Shown one piece after another: positions 12,693-23,930 of a stretch of 64,000 bases of DNA. The notes under the pieces were generated by a model that saw only the letters and a list, made by a program, of their open reading frames with translations, had not been told where the DNA came from and did no database searches. The DNA lies in assembly GCF_030864355.1 (NCBI RefSeq), contig NC_083398.1, positions 558,001 through 622,000 on the forward strand, read 5' to 3'. How positions within the stretch are numbered: position 1 is the first letter of the stretch; the number at the start of each line of letters is the position of its first letter. Source of the stretch: Cutaneotrichosporon cavernicola. Its lineage: Eukaryota > Basidiomycota > Tremellomycetes > Trichosporonales > Trichosporonaceae. A program made the position numbers and the translations under genes.

Positions 12693-14075
12693 CTATTCCG
12701 CAATTCCACGTTCGAGATCTCCTACCCGGAGCGACTCACCGATACCATTCGAGATTGTACACCGCACCTCGTCGCCATGCCGCAGCCACAATCCGCAGCT
12801 GGCGCCGATCCCAGGAGGCGTGCCTGTGATGATGACCGTGCCCGGCGACAGCGTCGTCCCCTGCGACAGGTATGCGACAATTCTGGCATGAGCTACGCAA
12901 GCTCCTGGCAACTCACTCAGACACGTGCCAGATCATGTTGGCGGCGCTCCCAGACTGGACGAGCTTCCCATTCACGCGCGTCTGGAGGGTGGCCTCGCGC
13001 GGGTCAGGTAGCGCCGCGGCCGATACGATCACTGGTCCAAGAGGGCAAAACTTGTCAAAACCTGTGTGAGCCTAGCGCTAATGTGCACTCACCTTTCGAA
13101 AAGCCCCACTGTGACGCCTGCTTCTGCAGCTCGCGCGCCGTGAGGTCGTTCGCACACGTCCAACCGAGCACGTACTGCGTCGCTTCGGCGGCATTCACGT
13201 TCCGGCACGGGCGGCCGATGATGATCGCCAGCTCGACCTCGTAGTCGAGTTCGTTGTGCTGGGCGCACAGCGGAACGGGGATCGACTCGCCAGGGTTGGC
13301 GATGCACTGCCCGGGCTTGAAAAAGAGTTCGGGTACTGTGGGAATGGGCATGTTCAGCTCACGCGCGTGATCCGTGTAGTTGAGCCCGGTTGCCCGGATC
13401 GTGCCACATTCAGCAGGTGAAATGGGCGAGAGAAGCTGGAACGGTAGACGAGGAAGGAAGGGTGGGCCGCAATATGGGCGTGGTTAGATGCCAAAGGAGG
13501 AGGTCGATGCGGTGGCCATGGACGGGCGCAACAAGTCCAGGCCCGACGACAGGGGAACTGTCAGCTACTGAGGCTGATCGTTCAAAAAACTGATCGTTCA
13601 AAAAACTTACCTGTTCTACAGACGTCTTCTCGCCGGTCCGTGCAGCGGATGGATCCCACGCCGACACGGCGCGGATTACATGTGCGGTCACAGGGAGACC
13701 CTTGGCGAGTGCCAGGCCGACTAGTATTAGCTGGGCGAGTAAGGGAAAGGGAGAGAGAGGGAGGGAGGGTTCCGGGGAGCGAAAGCAGCCCGTGAAGCCG
13801 AGTGATGCCGCTTACCATCCAAAGTATCGTCTACGGGCTCACCGAAGAGCTCGCGCCCATCAGCTGCCTTGAATCGAATAAGCCGGCGCCACGGCTACTG
13901 TCAGAATGTGTGTGGCCAATGGACAACTCACCGTGCCGGCAACAGTGTCATTCAGCGTCCCGTTCCTGTTAGCGCGAGGACTACATCCATTGAGGGCGAT
14001 GGTGATTGGGACGCTGAAGGGTAAGACGCCGACTGCGGGGGAGGGGGAGGGGGACTGCTGGAGAAGGACAGGCAT
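12693..14075 (-). CDS. Fumarylacetoacetate hydrolase (FAH) family hydrolase
   Basis: A multi-exon gene. After a Pro/Ser-rich start (ATG 14075-14073) a second exon begins PWRRLIRFKAADGRELFGEP, the usual FAH N-domain. The third gives VGLALAKGLPVTAHVIRAV. The catalytic domain has LLSPISPAECGTIRATGLNY, FFKPGQCIANPGESI and NELDYEVELAIIIGRP (metal-binding E-x-E), then GWTCANDLTARELQ and VIITGTPPGIGAS. This is the FAH/acylpyruvase/2-keto-pentenoate hydratase fold with a divalent metal site. The substrate is unknown. The last residues (GIGESLRVGDLERGIAE) depart from the usual ending, so the final exon may be spliced differently. One intron (13436-13610) begins beside a duplicated 16-mer. Confidence 0.8.
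13574..13605. repeat. 16-bp perfect tandem duplication at an intron donor
   Basis: CTGATCGTTCAAAAAA occurs twice back to back. On the gene strand the duplication starts four bases inside the FAH intron, whose donor reads GTAAGTTTTTTGAACG. Confidence 0.85.
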
Positions 14076-15419
14076 GGTTGGTGTGTGGCTTGGGGTGTGT
14101 GAAAGATGTGGTGGAGGGAGGTGGTTGACGCAGTAGGGTGGTAATATGGACTGATGATGACTAGATTGTGTGAGAGAAAGAAGGAGAAAGAGGATGAGGA
14201 TAAGAATGAGAAAGAGACGACGAGTATGAGTAGGAGGCGAGGGATGGTGAGAACTGTGGTGCGACGATCTTCACTGCGCATCCCTAATCCCCACCTCTAC
14301 GCCCTCCTCGCTACAGTAGTCCGCTCCCCACCTCCCCACTCACTCACTCACTAACTCACTCACTCTCGCGCCCTCGCATCTCAATCTCTTGCTTCGCGCC
14401 GCTCCCGAGAGCGACTTGCCGACGCTTCCTCCCAAACAGCTTGCTTACTCACTGCCCACTCCCGTCATCTAATCACTTGCAGTCTTGAACTGCGTGTGCC
14501 CCCTAGATCTCGCTGGCTCAACTCGGTGTCAGCTGTCAGTAATCAGCATCGCCCACATATCGCGCCGGCCCGCCCAGCTTCCGCCATGGGACTACCTATT
14601 TCTCACAGCTGTCCAGGCCGTCAAGTCACCGTACTTGCCCTCCTCACTCACCCAAACGTTCCCACGCCGAACAAGTCGGCCTCATCAGGCCGACGCCGAT
14701 GACCTTCTGTTCCACCCGTACTTCGGCCCACTTCATAGCCTCATGCTCGTCCTCATGCTCGCCCGCCCTCCTGTACCCATCTATGGCTTACGCCAATGAC
14801 ATCTGTCATTCCTTCCCAGGTCGCATTCCTCTAATCTCGGGGCCCCTTGCCTTGCGCCTCTCTTGGATTGCATCTCCTGCAATCCTCTGCCGTCCAACTT
14901 CCGACCACTTCTACCTCTCATTCCGCCCTCGCGCCTTCAGGCGCTTAGATCACCGGCCATCCGGTCCGGGAAGGTCGAGTTGCCCGTCGCACACATTGTC
15001 TGATCAACCCAATGTCCTCATGCCTGACTCCCGAACCGACGCTCTCACGCCCATCGAACATCTGCCTAAGATGATGAGGGGTTGAGAGTGAGTATCGTTC
15101 TCAATGCCCTAGTCTAAGATTGAGGTTGGTGAATGGTCGCCGACTAGGGTTTGGTCAAGATGCACTTGACGACAGCGATTCTACGCCGTCAACTTGACCT
15201 TCCTCGCCAGTACTTCGCTGCTGCTCACGTGATTATACACCTTCACAACACCTGCCTCTGCCAACCCTCACCGCTGCACATCGTGACAGTGCTATATCCA
15301 TAGAAATACAAGATGAGTGGTGAGTGGTTGCTATGCTAACATGCGATTATACCCCTGTCCGACCCCGGGGTTGTCCTACACTGCTTTCCCTTGCTCTCCT
15401 GCCGTGCTCTCTACGCGAC
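14076..15419. other. 1.3-kb gene-free region
   Basis: Upstream of the FAH gene and downstream of the PPR gene. The first 300 bp have runs of ACTCACTC and purine-rich stretches (14160-14215), likely FAH leader and promoter. A TCACGTGA palindrome lies near 15225-15232. Short open frames on the + strand (14485-15085) have no recognisable features. Confidence 0.5.
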
Positions 15420-18400
15420 CTAGATCTGCTCGTCCATGATCGCGCGGGCCTTCATCCACACCGCGACGGGATACCGCCGCTCCTCCATGCGTGCGAGCAC
15501 AGCCTCGGCGCGCCCACGCTCGCCGGCCAGCAGCTCAGCGCGGACCATGGCCTCATAAGTCGACGGCTCGCGGTACACCTTGTCCGTGTGCTGCGTGGTG
15601 CTTGCGGGCTTGACGTGTCCGCTGCTCGTGAGGAGGGCGGGGTGGTTGTTGGGTGCCGCGACTCCCGTTACCGAGTCGGCCATGGACTCGAAAACGTCGC
15701 GCGCGCGATCGATCTGACCGTGCTTTGCGTAGCCCGAGATCAGGACGTTGCAGACGTACGCGGTCGGGCGGATACGGCTCGTGACCATGCGCGTACGCAT
15801 GGCCTCGAGCTCCTCAAGCGTGCCCTTCTGGCCGAGGACGTTCAGAATCGCCTCCCAGACCACAGGCTCGGGAACGGCGCCGTTCGCCGAGGGGTGCGAG
15901 CCGATCGAGTCGAACATCGAGACAGCCTTGGGAACGTCGCCGCCGTGCACACCATACGCCATGATAATGGACGCCCAGTGCGTGCCCTGCACGGGGACCT
16001 TGCGGTCCGCGTTGAGGTCGGCGAACACGCGGTTCATGGCGGTCAGGTCGATTGGCGGGAGAGTGCCGTACGCGTCGAGGAGAAGTTTGTACGTGTGGGC
16101 CGAGGGGCGGACGCCGGCAGAACGCATCGAGTCGTAGTAGTGCAGGACCCGGGCGCGCGAAGGACGGGTCTGGAGGTGGAACTGCATCATAGTGCTGGCT
16201 GTCAGTTTACGAACGCAACTCCCAACTCACTTGAAGGGCGGGACACGAGGCTTAAAGTTGGGCTGCTTGACCATCTCATCGAAGAGCATCTCAGCGCTCT
16301 CGGCGTCGCCAACACGGCAGCACGCGTTGATGACAGCGCCGTAGGTGACAGACGAGGGGCGGATGCCTGCGGCCTTCATGTGCTGGAAGAGGTCGAGTGC
16401 CATCTCAGCCTTGCGGGCTTTGGAGAGCTTCGAGATGATGGTGTTGAAGAGGTACAGGTGGGGCACCACACCGAGCGACTGGCTCTCATCAAAGAGTTCG
16501 CGGGCGACGAGCGCGTCGTCGGTAGAGTCGCGCGACGACGCAATCATCGTCGCGTAAGCGTCCGCCGAAGGAGCCATGCCAGCCTCGATGATGCGGGCGC
16601 GGTGCATGCCCGCCTGCTCAAGCTGGCCGAGGAAGCAGCACGCGGCGATCATGCTGTCCTCGACTGCGCGCCAGCCCGCAGCCTGCTGCTGCGGGTCGGG
16701 GAGGCAGGACGCAAGCACGACCTGGGCGAGCTGGTAGAGCTCGCGAGCCTTGGCCTCTTCACCAGCACGCGCGAGCTGAGCGATAAGGCGGCCGATGACG
16801 TCCGGCGCGGGTACCGTGTTGTCGCGCGAGATGCTCTCGCGGAGCGTCTCGTACACCTGCACAGGCGTAACGGGAGGCATGGCCACATGCAGGCGGTCAA
16901 TGAGCCCGTCGAGCTTGGAGCTAATGTGCAGTGTGTGCTTGGAGACAGGCTGCAACATACCAGGCGGCGATTGCGCAGAGTCGGGCGTCGGAGGCAACGT
17001 AAACTCAGACTCTGAAGCCGCAGGAGTGTGCTCTGGTGTGGGTAGGAGGTGCGTCGCGCGCTCGCCAAACGCGTTGGTAACGAGCTCGGAAGCGTGTTCA
17101 ACGCCGAGGCGGGCCATAAGGATGTCGACGAGCTGCTGAATCGAGGTTGTGGTGAACATGGTGTTGGGCAGTTTCAGACCCCCCGACTTCTGTGCCTCCG
17201 CGAGGTCAGCCATGAAGGTCCCCAGCGCAGCGTCGGCTGCACCCGCGTCGATGTGTGAGGTCGGAATAGCTTCGAATGCCTGGAGGAGACGGTACCAGCC
17301 ATCGAGCTGGATGCCCAGTTCGCCGACGTTCTGCACGCCGGCACGTGACTTGACGTACTTGTCGACAACGGTGATCGGGAGTGGGATCGAGTCGTTGGCG
17401 TCCGCGAGGGGCTCGCCGAGACGAGCAAAGCCACGGATCGCCTGGAGCACGACCGGGATCGACGCCTCGGAGGCGACGACGTCCGCGTACGCCTCGCGCA
17501 ACAGGGTGCGATCGAAGTCAAGTGTCCGAGCCTTCTGCTCGTTGAGCGGCCCGCCGACAAGAAGCAGCGGGTTGATGTCGGCGTAACGACGCGTGTCGAC
17601 AAGCAGCTGGATGTGCCGGGCCACCAACTCGATTGGGGGCCACGGGGCGCAGTTTGCCGCCGCGTCAGCAATGGACTTCATGAGTTCGGAATCCTCGGGA
17701 TTCTTGATAGCCGCCGCAAGGACGCGAGCGTACATGTTGCGCATGCGACGCGCGTCAACCTTCTTCCCAGACACCAGCGCTGCGCGCCGCAGTTCCGCCG
17801 CATACTCGACGCCCTCCTTGACGCGCCCGGCAGCGATGAGAGCCTCGGCCACGTCGATGGTAGCGCTATCGGACCTCTGGCTCTCATTTCCAACCTCGCG
17901 CAGCAGCTTGACAGCCTCGTCAATGTCGCCAGCCTCTGCCAACGCCGAGACGACGCGGTAGCTGATCAAGGTCCGGCCCTGCCCATCCGTGTTGGCGATC
18001 TCAAGGGCCTTTGCCTTGTCACCGGCAGCGACAAAGGCTTTGGCAGCCTCAATCTGCGTCACAAGAGCAGGCGTGCCGTATGTGGAGTTAGAGGAGAGGT
18101 CGGGACGTCCCGCGAGAACGCGTTCCCATAGCGACTTGATAGCGTCCAGGTCTTTCTTCGCCGCGAGCAGTTGGAACGCAGCTGCCACGCCGTCGAGGGG
18201 CTGCGTGGCGACCTTGTCCAGCTCGTTGAGCAGGAACTCGATCGACTCAGGAGTTGGGGCGTGGGGCAGACCAATCGAGGAAGCTGCGGCCGCAAGCAGG
18301 TCGTCAAGCGTATTCACGTTGCGTGGCACCCGGCTGTTCTTGAAGAACGTCGAAGAAACGCGGTACAGGTTGAGCGCCGAGGCAAAGTTCTGCTCGTGCT

Positions 18401-19684
18401 GGTACCCATCGATCACCTCGGCGGCATTCTTGTCGGCCTCGGTGGCCACGGGGACGCCAGCCTGCTGGCGAAGCTTTTGGCTCTCCATCTCGTTGAGCCA
18501 CCGATGCGATGCCGCCGACACGTCCTCCTCGCGCACGCACAGCGCATGAATGACAAACGTCGTCGTGCGGAGATTGGGCACAACGTCGCGAGCCAGCATC
18601 TCGTTGTAGATGTCCAGGATGGGAGCAATGCTGGCACCGCGCTCACGCTGCCTCAAGAGGAACCGGATGATCACGTTGTACGTTGCCACCGTGTATCCGG
18701 CCGGAAGGGGGTAATTTTCCTCGAGATCAGGCTGACCCTTGATCGACGCGGAGTTCCGCGGCTGGCGGTAGTAGTCGATGATGCGGTGTACCAACTCGGG
18801 GTCTGACCGACCCAGCTGCGAGATTGCGTTATAGATCTTGGCGTCAGGCGACACCTCGGCCTCTGCAGGCGCCACGTAGCCGGGAATTTCCTCGGTCTCA
18901 GAGCGGACGACGCTTGCGGTGGAGTTGCGGCGCCTCTGCGAGACGCGGCCGGGCCTGCCGAGGTCGAGCCCTGCAAGGTCCTGAAGAACACGGTTGGGCT
19001 GCTCGAGGTGCTGGGGCCCGGTAGCCGAGATGAGGGGCACAGGAATCTCGTCATCCTCGATGCGCTGGACGGAGGTGGAGAACGCGCGCGCGCCAATGCG
19101 TCGTGGTGCGGACCCGGGGGCCCAGAGGGCGCCTCCGGGGGAGGCGTCGGACGGCAGCGCAGCCCACGCAGGGTACGTGATGGATGCCCGCTCAGCGTCC
19201 TCCTCCTTCATCTCGACCATTGCGACGGCATGGCCGCCGGCCCGCGGGGCCATGCGGTCCTTCATCATGACGGTGCGGGGAAGGGTGGGCTCGGGGACCT
19301 TGGCGCCGCGCTTGAGCGCCATACCTGCCGACTGGCGGGCCTTTCGCTTCTCGCGTTCCTCTGCGCTCGTGTTCACACCGGCAATGTCGCCGTTGCTTCC
19401 GGGAAGAGTGAGAAACGCCCGTGCGTGGCCTGTGTATCCTCCCGAAGCGCCACCGTATGCGCGGCCTGCGCCACCAGCAGCGCCGCCGGATCCAGCGGCG
19501 GTCTGAGCTGCGCCCTGTACGATGCCATGGCCGCTGTTGAAGTGGTGGAGGAGGTTAGGGTTTGAGGAAAAGAGCTCCGGCTGGTGCTGCGTCTGGAAGC
19601 GCAAGAATGGCCGGAACGTCGTACTGCTGTCAGAGGCCTGTAAAGAGTGCCGAGTACTCACGCTGCCTTTGATAACATAGGCAT
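15420..19684 (-). CDS. Pentatricopeptide-repeat protein, probably mitochondrial (Cya5-like)
   Basis: Three exons whose lengths sum to 1397 codons: 19662-19684 (23 nt), 16231-19626 and 15420-16194. The true start is ATG 19684-19682, giving MPMLSKAASTTFRPFLRFQ; the longer frame from 19703 begins at GTG and ignores the 35-nt intron. After a basic, Gly-rich N-terminus (GYTGHARAFLTLPGSNGDIAG) the protein is helical. The C-terminal third has PPR motifs such as YLFNTIISKLSKARKAEMAL, SVTYGAVINACCRVGDAESA and TAYVCNVLISGYAKHGQIDR. Large fungal proteins of this form bind mitochondrial mRNAs (for example COX1) and act in their stability or translation. Location and RNA target are inferred. Confidence 0.85.
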
Positions 19685-20483
19685 GTTTGATTTGATGGGC
19701 CACAGCCCTTAGGCTGGGATAAAGAAGTTAGAGTGGTTGATGAATTTCGGTGGATGGTCGTCGGCGACGGCCAAAATTAAATAAGTTGGGTGGGAATACT
19801 TCTGCAAAGAGTGACAATTGACAACTTGACAGAGAGTGATGCGATAGTTGAGATTGAGGGAGGAAGTTGGAGAGGAGTGAGGATGTTGTGGTAGGAGAGG
19901 AAGAGGAGAGGTAGTCGTTGGGTAGTTGCTTTTGGAATGAGAGTGAAGGAGGAGCGAAGACGGAGCGACGAAGGCCAAAGTGTGAGTCAGGCAGGATGCG
20001 GAAACGGAGATCTATTGGTAGGACCGGGTGTTTTTGGTTGTACGGTGGATGAGGTGGATGCCGAGACTAGGCGAGGGTGATGAGTCGTCCTTGGCCGAAG
20101 TCTAATCCCCCGTGGCACGCGGCCTTTAGGTGGAAAATTACAATTTAAAACCAAATCGGCGGAAAAAGTCGGATTGGATGCCGCCGGCATGGACAGAGGT
20201 TTGCCACTCTATATTACTGACGTACTGAAACAGGTCGCCACCATCTTCTGGGCGATTCCATCCGCCTCGGTTAGATGCTGTGCTACACCATCTGTTAGCA
20301 CAGCATCAAACCAACTCGTGACTGCCGCCTCGGAGTGTCCCGGTCCCGAACCACGCCAAACCTCGGCGATCGGCGATATCCACATACACATGAACATGTG
20401 ACTCTTCTCCGATCTCGACACGCATGCTAATGCAAATACAACACCTGTCGTACGTTCAGTGGCGGCTCAATCTGTGATGGCGG
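19685..20483. other. Intergenic, upstream of the PPR gene
   Basis: About 800 bp between two - strand genes. The part near the PPR gene is purine-rich on the + strand (GGAGAGGAAGAGGAGAGG near 19890), that is a pyrimidine-rich leader. The rest has no gene signal. Confidence 0.45.
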
Positions 20484-22172
20484 CTAGACCAGACTCAAAA
20501 TTTCAGGCTCACCCGCTCGCGCAATCCTCGCCTCGAGCAGTACAACATGGCCGAGCCTGTACTCGAGCGGTCCAAGCCCTCCAGGGATCGGTTTGCGGCA
20601 AACCTGAACCATGTCAGCACAAGTTCATTGTTTTCATGCCGAAAAGTCGGTCGACATCATACCCCGTCAGTCTGTCCCTGATCCCTCGGCCATCTCGGCC
20701 ATGTAATGCCAATGGGACTTGGACGATAGCCAAACTCGGATCAACGGTACTCACCGGACAGTCGCCTTCGATAACCCAGCGATTGTTGCCCAGGTCCCAC
20801 AGTCCCTCGAGCGGATGTTTGACGCTGTCGTCTCGCCCGTCACGCACAAGCTTGAGAGTCGCCTCGATGTCCGCGGCTGACAAGCCGTCGCGGATGAGCT
20901 GGCGACGATAGCGGTCATCCTGCGAGGCGCTCCAGGCTTCTCTGATGGTTTCTTCTGTCCATTTGGCAGGTGGAATGTACCGCCCGCCTGCACCAAGATC
21001 GGCGAAAGGACTGCGCTTCGGTTTCCTTCCTCGTCTCCGCGGTGAAAAGCGTGGGTATGGGTTTGGCAGGCGTCCCATGGCGGCGACCATGGATTGGTGG
21101 AGGCATCCATAACACATGACGTGCCCGCTGGGTTTCAGCAGATGGCCGAAGATTCACAGCTGAGCTGCAAGTCACGCGCCACCTTTCTCGACCAAGGTAG
21201 GGAGTGTGACGCAGCCTCCTGCTGTCGCAGATGTGACTTCTCGAGGCACAATTGGCGCTGATGGGAAACTCACCATGGTGTGAGGGCAGGGGCCGTCGGT
21301 GCCATAAAGCAAATGGGACATGCTGCTGTCAGTTAACGTCCCCAAGTCAACTCACTGAACGCGGAGATGGCGCTCTCCTCATCGATAGCCGCCTCAGGCG
21401 GCTCCTGCTCGTCATAGTCGTCCGTGATATCGATCGGCGGTGCCGCCCGGCTCTCGATGAATTGGATACTCTCGTCGACCATGTCATCGTCGTCGCTGTC
21501 GCTCACATCGATGAGGCCGCGGGGAATCGCGCGTCCCTTTCCCTTTTCTCGCGTCGTGTATCGAGGGCCAGATGACGTCGATGTGGAGGTCGGTGAAGGC
21601 GAGCGGTTCGAGTTCGAGCCCGAGCCCGAGTTCTCGGTGAGGTCAGACTCGATCGTGTTGTTAGGGTGTGGGTCACTGGAACCATGTGTGGTACCTTCTG
21701 CGCCCAAGAGGCTGGGAAAGCGTGACCGTCTGAGGGGCTCGTCATCACTGCTGACGGTGCCGCCATCTTCCGGCTCGGGTTGTTCTGGTGCAGCGGGACC
21801 TTCCTCGGCCCCTGGGGAGGACATCTGCTGAGCGCTACGTGATCTTGATCTTGATCTGCGTTCGTCTTCCACATCCAGAGGCTGAGATGGGCCAGCGTCG
21901 GAGCCCTCCACATCATCTGGGCGGGGAAGGCGGGGATGCAGGACAGGAAGGCGGCGACTAGCCTCCGCGTTGGTAGTCACATCCGCCTCGCTATCGGATA
22001 GCACCGAGCGCGTCCGCTTCGTCCCCCGCGCACTCCGTGATGAAGAGCGTGACGAAACGCTCGCACTGGCCGTACCGTCCCGCAGCCGCCGGCGCGGGTT
22101 GAGTGGTACGTCCGCGAGCGTTGGGGCGAGGTGGCGGTCGTAGCGTGGGTCACGATCTGGTGGGTGGGGCAT
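20484..22172 (-). CDS. RING-finger protein with SUMO-interaction-like motifs (candidate SUMO-targeted ubiquitin ligase)
   Basis: The start is ATG 22172-22170 (MPHPPDRDPRYDRHL); the frame extended to 22295 begins at TTG. The N-terminal 275 residues are disordered, Ser/Pro/acid-rich. They contain GLIDVSDSDDDD and PPIDITDDYDE, which look like SUMO-interaction motifs followed by acidic stretches. Splicing then joins (T/A)CPICFMAPTAPALTP to CGHVMCYGC, the first six RING ligands. The last pair, DCP|VCRKPIPGG, lies after a 151-nt intron (20604-20754) and ends at TAG 20486-20484. Between the sixth and seventh ligands are 114 residues, including a basic patch (RRRGRKPKRS). Architecture resembles Slx8/Rfp-type E3 ligases. 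E3 activity and SUMO binding are inferred. Divergent from eIF1A. Confidence 0.75.
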
Positions 22173-22583
22173 GTTGGCCCCGAGTTGGCGTTGGCGAGGG
22201 CGTTGGCGAGGGCGATGGCGATGGCGATGACGGTGGGGATGGAGTGTTGTTGATGGTGAGGCTGACAGGTGATCAAGGTGGTTGCTGCTATTCAACTTGT
22301 TGAATGTACTGTAAGCAGCTAGCAGCTATCAGCTGTGGTGCGCAATGGCTCGGCGCGTCCCTCCGCTCACGCCCCCGCTCCATTCCCGCACGTGACCCCT
22401 CCTGCGCGCCTATTGCCAAGAAAGTGGAGGTATGTCAGCCAGGAGGAAAGGCGGGAGTAAGGTTTGCGTGCCTGGACTTTTTCGTCCAAATCTGAGCTGA
22501 GCTTTGTTCTGACGCAGTACGCAACATCGCGAGAGTACCGAGACTCGAATCTCGTCAACACCAACTACACCAACTAGATCAAA
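22173..22583. promoter_or_regulatory. Shared upstream region of the RING gene and eIF1A
   Basis: 411 bp between divergent start codons. On the RING side it contains GGCGTTGGCGAG- and GGCGATGGCGAT-type short repeats (22186-22230). Close to eIF1A is an A/C-rich leader (CACCAACTACACCAAC) directly before AAAATG. Confidence 0.55.
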
Positions 22584-23531
22584 ATGCCGAAGGTTAGCTA
22601 ACGCACGTGCATAGAGCTGACAACAGGCTAAGGGAAAGGTGCGCTGAAGATGGGAGACTGGAAGGGAGGGAGAAAGGGAGGAATCTGACAACAGGGTGGC
22701 AAGAACCGCAGGAGGGGAAAGAACGACGCCGACGGCGATAAGCGCGAGCTCATCTTCAAGGAGGACGGACAGGGTGCGTTCATCCGCTAGAAGCCACTGA
22801 CGGCCAGAGTACGCCCAGGTTGTCAAGATGCTCGGTAACGGGCGATTGGAGGCAAAGTGCCAGGACGGCGAGACTCGTCTGGGCCAGATCCGTGGCCAGA
22901 TGCGCAAGAAGGTGGGTGGCGGTTGCCTAGGTGGTATTATGCAAGAGAGGGGGGTTGGCGTTGGCGTTGACGTTGGCGTTGACGTTGGCGGTGTCGTGGT
23001 GGCAAGAGGCCGTGCGGCGATGGGCCGTGTGTGGTTGGGGCGCGGTGTTGGGATCACTTGCGCTCTGAAACACTTTCCCAGACCGTGCTGGTGGCTGGTG
23101 GATGGTTGGGCCAGTTCAGCTGGTGTCCCACGTCAGCAAGCTGTCGTGAATGGCGTCGAGAACCTTGACCGCCGGAGTCTGCTTCCTTTGGCTATACCAA
23201 GATTGACTTGCTCTGTCAATGCTTTCTCGTTATCCACTCCGCGCTCTTACTTGCTTCGCTCGTGCTAACACACAGGTCTGGATCACGGTCGGTGACATCA
23301 TCCTCCTCTCGCTCCGCGAGTTCCAGGACGACAAGGCCGACGTTATCCATCGCTACACGCCCGACGAGGCACGTAACCTCAAGACGTACGGCGAGCTCAA
23401 GTCGGACTTCCAGATCACGGAGGGTGCCGAGGGTGCGTTGAACTGGCGACAAGAGCTGACTGGCAGAGGGTGGTGCTTCGGACGACGAGGGCGGCATCGA
23501 GTTCGAGGAGGCCGAGATCGACGACCTCTAG
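22584..23531 (+). CDS. TIF11: Translation initiation factor eIF1A
   Basis: Six exons. Exon 1 is 9 nt (22584-22592, MPK), exon 2 is 12 nt (22627-22638, AKGK), exon 3 is 22695-22773, exon 4 is 22808-22911, exon 5 starts at 23276, and the last ends at TAG 23529-23531. The protein reads [20 protein letters not shown], then the OB-fold with [20 protein letters not shown] and [20 protein letters not shown], and an acidic tail ending [10 protein letters not shown]. eIF1A binds the 40S A site with eIF1 and governs scanning and start-codon choice; both the basic N-tail and the acidic C-tail are present. The 364-nt fourth intron (22912-23275) is long for this genome. Confidence 0.95.
22955..22990. repeat. 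TTGRCG hexamer repeat in the eIF1A intron
   Basis: Six units alternating TTGGCG and TTGACG inside the 364-nt intron. Confidence 0.8.
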
Positions 23532-23930
23532 ATTGTAGAGGCGATGCATTGGTCCGTGTTGCGCGTCACTCGGGCCAGCTACTGGGGGACAGGCGAGGGG
23601 ATGGGCCAGCTGCAACATCCGACTAGTTGAATCGGCAGCTGCACTTCAGGGAACCTGAATGTAGCAGCTTTGTGGCCGCGTGAGCGACGCGCGCGATACT
23701 CGTCCTTGAATTGCTTGCTGCTTCAGCGAACCGTGAGCGGAGTCAGGCGGAAGAGGCCCAGCCATGGGAATCGCATGTCAGTGACCTGCGCTACTGACTC
23801 GAAACAGAATTGGGTCCCCGGCAACATCCAAATCCACATCTGTCTCAGAACGATACATTGATACGATACAGTCACAGCTTCACAGCTTGCCTCGTCTCGG
23901 TGCCTGCGCTCAGCGCCACCCCACCAAACA
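23532..23930. other. Convergent 3' intergenic region
   Basis: Lies between the eIF1A stop and the BTB-like gene stop. No coding signal or clear repeat. Confidence 0.45.

Noticed and set aside
15324..17015. 563-codon open frame on the + strand opposite the PPR gene
   Set aside because: Antisense shadow in GC-rich coding DNA; Arg/Val/Asp-rich without any family signature.
19662..19703. Start of the PPR protein at 19703 by reading through without an intron
   Set aside because: The codon there is GTG. ATG 19684 plus the 35-nt intron 19627-19661 gives MPMLSKAASTTFRPF in frame.
22170..22295. Longer N-terminus for the RING protein
   Set aside because: The extended frame starts at TTG, not ATG; the first in-frame ATG is 22172-22170.
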